Assembly (NCBI GenBank): GCA_001404055.1
Contig: CXTY01000015.1
Coordinates: 62,001-126,000 of the forward strand
DNA: 64,000 nt
Reading direction: 5' to 3'
From: Roseibium album
GTDB lineage: Bacteria > Pseudomonadota > Alphaproteobacteria > Rhizobiales > Stappiaceae
In this document: in pieces, positions 58,144 through 64,000 of the stretch
Position numbering within the stretch: the stretch's first letter is position 1
How the letters are laid out: every line of letters starts with the position of its first letter
Position numbers and translations under genes: made by a program
The notes under the pieces: generated by a model
Database searches by the model: none
Seen by the model: only the letters and a program-made list of their open reading frames with translations
What the model was told of the DNA's origin: nothing

Positions 58144-58842
58144 TCAAGCTTCCCGGAATCGATATCCGACACCATAAAGTGTTTCGATCATCTCAAAGTC
58201 GTCATCAACAATCTTGAACTTTTTCCGCAGACGCTTGATGTGGCTATCGATGGTGCGGTCGTCCACATAGACCTGGTCATCATAAGCTGCATCCATCAGC
58301 GCATTCCGGCTTTTGACAACACCTGGACGATGCGCCAAAGCGGACAGGATCAGGAATTCCGTAACGGTCAGCGTCACCGGTTTGTTGTTCCAGGTGCACG
58401 TGTGACGTTCCTGGTCCATTACCAGTTGGCCGCGTTCCAGAAGCTTGTCAGCGTCATCACGGGGCGCTGAAGCATCACGAGGCTGGGCTCTACGCAATAC
58501 GGCGCGCACGCGCTCCACAAGCAGACGCTGCGAAAACGGCTTCCGGATAAAATCGTCAGCGCCCATCTTCAGGCCGAATAACTCGTCGATCTCATCGTCT
58601 TTCGACGTCAGGAAGATCACCGGAAGATCAGAATTCTGCCGCAGGCGACGCAATAGTTCCATTCCGTCCATGCGTGGCATCTTGATATCGAAAATGGCCA
58701 ACTCAGGCGGATCGCTCTGAAGTCCGTCCAGTGCGGATGTTCCATCCGTGTAGGACTGGACGCGATAGCCTTCTGCTTCCAGCGCAATAGAAACTGAGGT
58801 CAATATGTTTCGGTCGTCGTCGACCAGAGCAATTGTCGGCAT
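58144..58842 (-). CDS. chvI: Response regulator ChvI
   Basis: The 232-aa OmpR-type regulator has a receiver domain with phosphoryl site Asp52 ([13 protein letters not shown]) and conserved Lys (FLTSKDDE), then a winged-helix DNA-binding domain ending in YGVGYRF. The ATG at 58842 gives the family's usual [10 protein letters not shown] start; the frame is open further to 58890. It lies 232 bp upstream of chvG, and is divergent from pckA. Confidence 0.94.
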   Translation of the reverse strand: MPTIALVDDDRNILTSVSIALEAEGYRVQSYTDGTSALDGLQSDPPELAIFDIKMPRMDGMELLRRLRQNSDLPVIFLTSKDDEIDELFGLKMGADDFIRKPFSQRLLVERVRAVLRRAQPRDASAPRDDADKLLERGQLVMDQERHTCTWNNKPVTLTVTEFLILSALAHRPGVVKSRNALMDAAYDDQVYVDDRTIDSHIKRLRKKFKIVDDDFEMIETLYGVGYRFREA

Positions 58843-59346
58843 GCTTCTTTTTTCCATTTCCGGCAACGCACCGAAGGCACGCATAGGCATAATTGTAACA
58901 TAGTGCCTTTGGCCTGCTAAATGCGCATAAATTAAGGCAAACCCCTATTTCCAGCACGCTCAGAGACAAAAGACTGAATTGCCGGTTCCATTGATGGGGA
59001 CTTGGGCCTGCAAATTCAAGGGAACGACTCGAAAACAACCCTTGCGCGATGATTACCGCAACACAAGTCAAGATCTCTGATTGAAGGCGCGATTTTTCTG
59101 CAATTTATTTCACATAACTCGATATATCGAATATTTCGAAGGTTTCGTTTTTTACTTTGATCTCCAAATTAATTATCAGCAATTTTAGGCAAAATTTTAA
59201 TCGATTAAACAATGACATAGCGACTTTGGCTGTCTTGCTGACGTTTGGGCATTCCACTACGTTCGCAGCCCTCACAGCCGGAAATAGCCAATTCGCCTGT
59301 CTCCGGCAGCGACGCGAAAAGCCCACCTCACGAGGACTGCGGGAAC
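58843..59346. other. Divergent AT-rich region between chvI and pckA
   Basis: These 504 bp hold no gene. They include the palindrome TCGATATATCGA (59119-59130) and a TTCGAA a few bases on. Promoters for chvI and pckA must lie here, and ChvI controls gluconeogenesis genes in relatives, so a ChvI site could be present, but I could not identify one. Confidence 0.5.
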
Positions 59347-60957
59347 ATGCAAGAACTAGGTGTCAGGAATCCATCCATAGGTAGCGAGACTTTCGGCTTC
59401 AAAGGCCTGAAAGCGCTCTATTGGAACCAGAACGAACCTGCGCTTTATGAATATTCCCTCTGCCGCGGCGAAGCGAAGCTCGCTGCCGGCGGTGCGCTCG
59501 TTGCCGAAACCGGCATCCACACCGGTCGCTCTCCCAAGGACAAGTTTGTTGTACTGGATGAAGAAACCAGGGACACAGTCTGGTGGGACAACAACGCGCA
59601 AATGCAGAAAGCACAGTTCGAGTTGCTTCTCGCAGATTTTATGTCCCATGCAGAGGGCATGGAGCTGTTCGCCCAGGACCTTTATGGCGGTGCAGACGCA
59701 ACGCACAGACTTCCTGTAAGGGTCTTTACCGAATATGCGTGGCATTCGCTGTTCATCCGTAACCTGCTTTTGCGGCCTGAAGTCAGTGAACTTGCAAACT
59801 TTGCCCCGGAAATGACGATTATCGACCTGCCAAGCTTCAAGGCAGACCCTGCGCGTCATGGATGCCGCACGGAAACAGTCATTGCGGTTGATCTGACCCG
59901 CAAGATCGTCCTTATCGGCGGAACATCCTATGCTGGCGAGATGAAGAAGTCCGTCTTCACAATGCTAAATCATCTGCTGCCTGCCAAGGGCGTGATGTCC
60001 ATGCATTGCTCTGCCAATGTCGGCGATGACGGTGACACGGCCGTGTTCTTCGGTTTGTCGGGAACAGGCAAGACAACACTGTCTGCCGACCCGTCCCGGA
60101 CATTGATTGGTGATGATGAACACGGATGGAGCGAGACCGGCGTCTTCAATTTTGAGGGTGGCTGCTACGCAAAGACCATCAAACTGTCCGCTGAAGCCGA
60201 GCCGGAAATCTATTCCACGACACAACGTTTCGGCACAGTACTGGAAAACGTGGTCCTGGACGACAAGCGCGTTCCGGACTTCGACGACGGTTCGAAAACC
60301 GAAAACACGCGCGCGGCATATCCGATCCACTTTATTTCCAATGCAAGTGCATCGGGCTGCGCCCCGATGCCGAAAACCATCATCATGCTGACAGCGGATG
60401 CCTTTGGCGTCATGCCTCCGCTCGCCAGACTGACACCAGCTCAGGCCATGTATCACTTCCTGTCCGGCTACACCGCAAAGGTGGCCGGAACAGAAAAGGG
60501 CGTTACCGAACCGCTGGCAACGTTTTCTACCTGCTTCGGCGCGCCATTCCTGCCGCGGCATCCGTCGGAATACGGCAACCTCCTGAAAGACCTGATTGCA
60601 AAGCACAACGTCGATTGCTGGCTCGTCAACACCGGCTGGACGGGCGGAGCCTTTGGCACCGGCAACCGGATGCCAATCAAGGCGACACGCGCGCTCTTGC
60701 AGGCCGCACTAACCGGTAGCCTCAAGGATGCTGAATTCAGAACCGATGCAAATTTTGGTTTTGAAGTTCCCGTTACTGTCGCAGGCGTTGACGGTCAGAT
60801 CCTGACACCACGGGAAACTTGGGACGACAAAGAAGCCTACGACGCTCAGGCAGCGAAGCTGGTCCGGATGTTTGTCGACAACTTCGAAACCTTCGAAGAC
60901 CACGTGGATGGCGCAGTGCGAAGCGCTGCCCCGGCCATTCGGCTTGCTGCTGAATAG
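59347..60957 (+). CDS. pckA: Phosphoenolpyruvate carboxykinase (ATP)
   Basis: The 536-aa enzyme converts oxaloacetate to PEP in gluconeogenesis. Its ATP-binding loop is [14 protein letters not shown], followed by the LIGDDEHGW metal site, and [15 protein letters not shown] near the N-terminus. The ATG at 59347 with GAGGACTGC upstream gives the family-typical start MQELG. A terminator follows. The divergent arrangement with chvI is the standard one in this order. Confidence 0.96.
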   Translation: MQELGVRNPSIGSETFGFKGLKALYWNQNEPALYEYSLCRGEAKLAAGGALVAETGIHTGRSPKDKFVVLDEETRDTVWWDNNAQMQKAQFELLLADFMSHAEGMELFAQDLYGGADATHRLPVRVFTEYAWHSLFIRNLLLRPEVSELANFAPEMTIIDLPSFKADPARHGCRTETVIAVDLTRKIVLIGGTSYAGEMKKSVFTMLNHLLPAKGVMSMHCSANVGDDGDTAVFFGLSGTGKTTLSADPSRTLIGDDEHGWSETGVFNFEGGCYAKTIKLSAEAEPEIYSTTQRFGTVLENVVLDDKRVPDFDDGSKTENTRAAYPIHFISNASASGCAPMPKTIIMLTADAFGVMPPLARLTPAQAMYHFLSGYTAKVAGTEKGVTEPLATFSTCFGAPFLPRHPSEYGNLLKDLIAKHNVDCWLVNTGWTGGAFGTGNRMPIKATRALLQAALTGSLKDAEFRTDANFGFEVPVTVAGVDGQILTPRETWDDKEAYDAQAAKLVRMFVDNFETFEDHVDGAVRSAAPAIRLAAE

Positions 60958-60990
60958 CCAGTCCAAAAATACGGCCCTTACATGACGATC

Positions 60991-61019
60991 GGCGTCTGCG
61001 AAAGCAGACGCCGTTTCTG
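60991..61019 (+). terminator. Terminator after pckA
   Basis: GGCGTCTGC and GCAGACGCC form a 9-bp stem with a GAAA loop, then GTTTCTGTTTG. It lies 34 bp past the pckA stop. Confidence 0.8.
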
Positions 61020-61088
61020 TTTGCCAAAGACCTTTCATCTGCTTTGGAAAGATTTATATTGAGCAAGTGATATTGAACGGACGATCCC

Positions 61089-61424
61089 ATGCCAGCCACC
61101 GACAAGCCCTCTATTCCTGATGTTCTGAACACGGCCGAAACCTGGAGCAATTCCGGGCGATTCGTCGCGCTTGCGACCGTGATCGAGACATGGGGATCTG
61201 CACCACGCCCGGTGGGCTCGCATCTGGTGATTGATGCAGATGGCAATTTCGAAGGGTCGGTGTCCGGAGGCTGTGTGGAAGGGGCCGTTGTCTCTGAAGC
61301 GATTGATGTGATCGAAACAGGCAAAGCAACAACGCTGGAATTTGGCGTTGCCGATGAAACGGCCTGGCGCGTGGGCCTGTCCTGCGGCGGTCGCATACGT
61401 GTTTATGTTGAACCAGTTATCTGA
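61089..61424 (+). CDS. XdhC/CoxI N-terminal-domain protein
   Basis: The 111-aa protein matches the XdhC/CoxF N-terminal domain (LATVIETWGSAPRPVGSHLVI, EGSVSGGCVEGAVV, LSCGGRIRVYVEPV). These proteins help insert sulphurated molybdenum cofactor into xanthine dehydrogenase or CO dehydrogenase. It begins an operon and is followed by a LysE gene 14 bp on and a separate XdhC C-terminal gene. Confidence 0.88.
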   Translation: MPATDKPSIPDVLNTAETWSNSGRFVALATVIETWGSAPRPVGSHLVIDADGNFEGSVSGGCVEGAVVSEAIDVIETGKATTLEFGVADETAWRVGLSCGGRIRVYVEPVI

Positions 61425-61438
61425 TTTGGGAACCTGTT

Positions 61439-62068
61439 TTGCTTTCGATTGAGACCTTTCTTGCTTTCCTCGCTGCAACAGCATTGTTTGCCTACCTGCC
61501 AGGGCCCGCGTTGCTCTATACGGCAGCTCAAACAATTTCACGTGGCCAGCGGGCCGGTTTTACGGCAGCCGCTGGAATTCACCTGGGCTGTTATGTCCAT
61601 GTTCTTGCCGCCGCATTTGGCCTCTCAGCGATATTCAGCGTTGTACCGACCCTATATTTCGCCCTGAAGCTAGTTGGCGGCCTATATCTGATTTACTTGG
61701 GTATTCAGATGATCCGGACCAGAGTGGCAGCAGGACCTGTCCCGGAGCTGCCGCAAAAATCCTCGCGCAGAGCATTTGTTGACAGCGTCCTCGTTGAAGT
61801 ACTCAACCCAAAAGTTGCGATCTTCTTTATCGCGTTTCTGCCCCAGTTCGTCAGTCCCGAAGCTGGCCTGCCAATCTGGGTGCAATTCCTCATCCTGGGC
61901 ACAATCGTCAATTGCGCCTTCACCTCAGCCGATGTGGTTACCGTTCTTTTTGCCAGCGAAGTCAAAAAACGGATGACCCGAACATCGAAGTTTCAGGACC
62001 TGACCCGTTGGCTTGGTGGATCACTGCTCGTTGGCCTGGGCCTCAAACTGGCAACGGATCGAAGCTGA
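61439..62068 (+). CDS. LysE/RhtB-family exporter
   Basis: The 209-aa protein has about six hydrophobic helices and the LysE family pattern (PGPALLYTAAQTISRGQRAGFTAAAGI; LVGGLYLIYLGIQMIR; NPKVAIFFIAFLPQFV). It exports amino acids or small metabolites. The start is TTG at 61439 behind GGGAACC. It sits tightly inside the XdhC gene pair (14 and 4 bp gaps), so it is co-expressed with molybdenum-cofactor genes. Confidence 0.88.
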   Translation: MLSIETFLAFLAATALFAYLPGPALLYTAAQTISRGQRAGFTAAAGIHLGCYVHVLAAAFGLSAIFSVVPTLYFALKLVGGLYLIYLGIQMIRTRVAAGPVPELPQKSSRRAFVDSVLVEVLNPKVAIFFIAFLPQFVSPEAGLPIWVQFLILGTIVNCAFTSADVVTVLFASEVKKRMTRTSKFQDLTRWLGGSLLVGLGLKLATDRS

Positions 62069-62072
62069 CGCG

Positions 62073-62768
62073 ATGGACCTCACCCTTCTTTCAAGTCTGA
62101 ACAGGGATCGCGCGACCCGTCGTGCTTCAATCCTGGTAACCGATATGGCGACCGGCGGGCAGAGGCTTGTCCGCAGAGAGGACGACTATGCGTCCGATCC
62201 CCTGGCACACGAGTTTGAAAAACGTTTCCGGTCTGGAAAATCCGGTGCGGTTCAATCGGAAAGCGGCGACGTATTCATGACCGTTTCCGTTCCCGCCCCT
62301 CGCCTGGTCATCATAGGCGCAGTCCATATCAGTCAGGCGCTGGTGCCCATGGCAAAGATTGCAGGACTGGATGTGACCGTGATCGACCCACGCACGGCCT
62401 TTGCAACAGAAGACCGTTTCCCGGGAAGCACCCTCAAGGCCGAGTGGCCTGAAGACGTGCTGAAGGAAACACCGCTGGATGCCTATACCGCCGTTGCGGC
62501 AGTTACGCATGATCCGAAAATTGACGACTTCCCGCTGATTGAAGCGCTCAAAACCGGATGCTTTTACATTGGCGCGCTTGGCAGCCGTAAAACCCATGGC
62601 AAACGGCTGGAGCGCTTTCGCGAAGCGGGCGTGGATCCATCCTGTTTTGACCAGATCGATGCTCCAATCGGATTGGATATTGGGGCCGCTTCACCTGAGG
62701 AAATCGCCGTCGCGGTACTGGGTTCAGTCATTACGGCGCTCCGCAAAGCGCCGGAGACACCGGCATGA
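62073..62768 (+). CDS. XdhC-family protein (Rossmann-fold part)
   Basis: The 231-aa protein covers the XdhC C-terminal Rossmann domain (RLVIIGAVHISQALVPMAKIAGLDVTVIDPR; TAVAAVTHDPKIDDFPLIEALKTG; YIGALGSRKTH; IGLDIGAASPEEIAVAVLG). Together with the N-terminal-domain gene it makes a complete XdhC/CoxF set on separate chains. Its stop overlaps the next start by four bases. Confidence 0.9.
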   Translation: MDLTLLSSLNRDRATRRASILVTDMATGGQRLVRREDDYASDPLAHEFEKRFRSGKSGAVQSESGDVFMTVSVPAPRLVIIGAVHISQALVPMAKIAGLDVTVIDPRTAFATEDRFPGSTLKAEWPEDVLKETPLDAYTAVAAVTHDPKIDDFPLIEALKTGCFYIGALGSRKTHGKRLERFREAGVDPSCFDQIDAPIGLDIGAASPEEIAVAVLGSVITALRKAPETPA

Positions 62769-64000
62769 AGTTTGGGCCTTGTCCTTGCAAAGAGGTGGTC
62801 GGCTGCATTCTTGCCCATAAAACAAAACTGCCCGAGCGAACGCTGAAGAAGGGGCATGTGCTCACGCAAAGCGATTGCACTGACCTTATCGCTCTTGGTG
62901 TTGAGACGCTCGTTGTCGCCCGCCTGGAAGCAGGAGACATCGGTGAAGACCGGGCAGCGGCGCGGTTGGGTGCTGCCGCCAGAGGCGAGGGACTGAGCAC
63001 CGATCTTGCGTTCACAGGACGGACAAACCTCTATGCCGACGCAAATGGTGTTCTTGTCATTGATCCGGATGCAGTGACCAGGGCCAATCAGGTCGATCCC
63101 TCGATAACGTTTGCGACCCTTCCGAATTTCAGCAAGATAGCCAAAGATCGCATGGTGGCCACTGCGAAGGTTATTTCTTTCGCTGTTCCAGAAAAACTGG
63201 TTGAACAAGCCGAAGACGCGCTCCAACAAGCCGTTCGTGTTGCAAAGTTCAGGTCTCACAAAGTGGGCCTTGTTTCAACACAGTTGCCGCATCTGAAACC
63301 TGTGACCATGGACAAAACCCGCAGGGTTCTGGAAGATCGGTTAAGTCCAAGCGACAGTATTCTCATTGGAGAAAAACGTGTCCCCCACAATGAAGAAGCC
63401 GTTGCCGAGGCCGTACACCAGTTTGTGCAGGAAGGTGCTGAATTTCTGATTCTGTTCGGCGCTTCAGCCGTGGTTGATCGGAAGGATGTGTTGCCGGCAG
63501 CCCTGGACCTTGTTGGCGGCACCGTCAAACATCTGGGTATGCCGGTTGACCCAGGAAACTTGCTGATGCTGGGCGACCTGGAAGGTATTCCGGTATTAGG
63601 GGCACCTGGGTGTGCTCGAAGCCCGAAGGAAAACGGATTTGACTGGGTTCTGGACCGATTGCTCGCCGGATTGGATATGAATCCGGACGACATTACCGCC
63701 ATGGGTGTTGGGGGATTGCTGATGGAAATCGGAACACGGCCACAGCCACGCGAGATGAAACGGCAAAGTCCGGCGCCGCGCATTGCGGCAATTGTGCTTG
63801 GTGCTGGCAGGTCATCAAGAATGGGCGGCCCGAACAAACTGCTGGCAGAACTGGATGGAAAGGCGCTCATTCGACATGCTGTTGAAGCAGCAACGCAAGC
63901 AGGCTTGGAACAAACCATCCTTGTGACCGGGTATCTTGCCGATGAAGTGAGCGCCAAAGTCACCGATCTTGGTATCAAGGTGGTACACAATCCGGATTAT
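62765..64000 (+). CDS. Molybdopterin-binding and nucleotidyltransferase bifunctional protein (partial)
   Basis: The frame opens at ATG 62765 (MKFGPCPCKEVVG) and continues to the window end without a stop, so at least 412 residues are present. The N-terminal part (about 1-330) resembles a MoeA/CinA-type molybdopterin-binding domain. From about residue 340 a MobA-like nucleotidyltransferase begins (AAIVLGAGRSSRMGGPNKLL). It likely forms CDP- or GDP-modified molybdenum cofactor for the hydroxylase served by the XdhC proteins. The ATGA overlap ties it to the XdhC gene. Confidence 0.85.
   Translation, partial: MKFGPCPCKEVVGCILAHKTKLPERTLKKGHVLTQSDCTDLIALGVETLVVARLEAGDIGEDRAAARLGAAARGEGLSTDLAFTGRTNLYADANGVLVIDPDAVTRANQVDPSITFATLPNFSKIAKDRMVATAKVISFAVPEKLVEQAEDALQQAVRVAKFRSHKVGLVSTQLPHLKPVTMDKTRRVLEDRLSPSDSILIGEKRVPHNEEAVAEAVHQFVQEGAEFLILFGASAVVDRKDVLPAALDLVGGTVKHLGMPVDPGNLLMLGDLEGIPVLGAPGCARSPKENGFDWVLDRLLAGLDMNPDDITAMGVGGLLMEIGTRPQPREMKRQSPAPRIAAIVLGAGRSSRMGGPNKLLAELDGKALIRHAVEAATQAGLEQTILVTGYLADEVSAKVTDLGIKVVHNPDY

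Overview
The window is a chromosomal segment of an alphaproteobacterium of the order Hyphomicrobiales (Rhizobiales). The best fit is the Roseibium/Labrenzia (Stappiaceae) group, but this is inferred from gene order and protein character, not from a search. Three gene orders support it: tRNA-Ala(GGC)/TIGR02300 with aroA-cmk-rpsA; ahcY-divL-tsaE/amgK-murU-addB-addA-trxA-grpE; and pckA divergent from chvI-chvG-hprK-EIIA-HPr. About 58 protein genes are recognised, with one tRNA gene, one interrupted gene carrying a small inverted-repeat element, several terminators, palindromic repeats and four candidate regulatory palindromes or promoters. No CRISPR array, prophage, transposase gene or rRNA was seen.

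Region 1 (1-25 kb) is accessory in character. It holds a TPR protein, an HxlR regulator facing a small membrane protein across a perfect inverted repeat, a Tat-exported intradiol-dioxygenase-like protein beside a ferric-reductase-like membrane protein, a DM13 protein, a papain-fold (NlpC/P60-like) protein of unknown role, a PhoX phosphatase and a hemerythrin. Next come a VOC gene split by a 264-bp MITE-like element, an exported beta-carbonic anhydrase, a stand-alone ThDP enzyme, a DMT transporter, a PAS-GAF-GGDEF-EAL protein and a lipoprotein-like L,D-transpeptidase. The region ends with a small TadE/TadG cluster, a PD40 beta-propeller protein, a monooxygenase and a secreted vWA protein with five 86-residue repeats.

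Region 2 (25-38.7 kb) is mostly housekeeping: tRNA-Ala, the TIGR02300 protein, aroA-cmk-rpsA, a DUF3616-like protein, a DMT transporter, an FKBP/SlyD-type isomerase, sppA-ihfB-lapA, an ornithine-cyclodeaminase-like protein, a 30-aa membrane peptide, a second VOC protein, a TRIC channel, grpE and trxA.

Region 3 (38.7-52 kb) is the addA/addB recombination pair, the MurU/AmgK cell-wall salvage enzymes (AmgK fused to TsaE), the cell-cycle pseudokinase DivL (tyrosine at the phospho-acceptor position) and ahcY. A perfect 20-bp palindrome, probably an operator, lies upstream of ahcY.

Region 4 (52-64 kb) holds a serine hydrolase, cyclopropane fatty acid synthase, the regulatory PTS proteins with a short HPr kinase, the ChvG-ChvI two-component system, PEP carboxykinase, and a molybdenum-cofactor operon. 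In that operon a LysE exporter gene sits between two XdhC-family genes, and the last gene (molybdopterin-binding plus nucleotidyltransferase) runs off the window.
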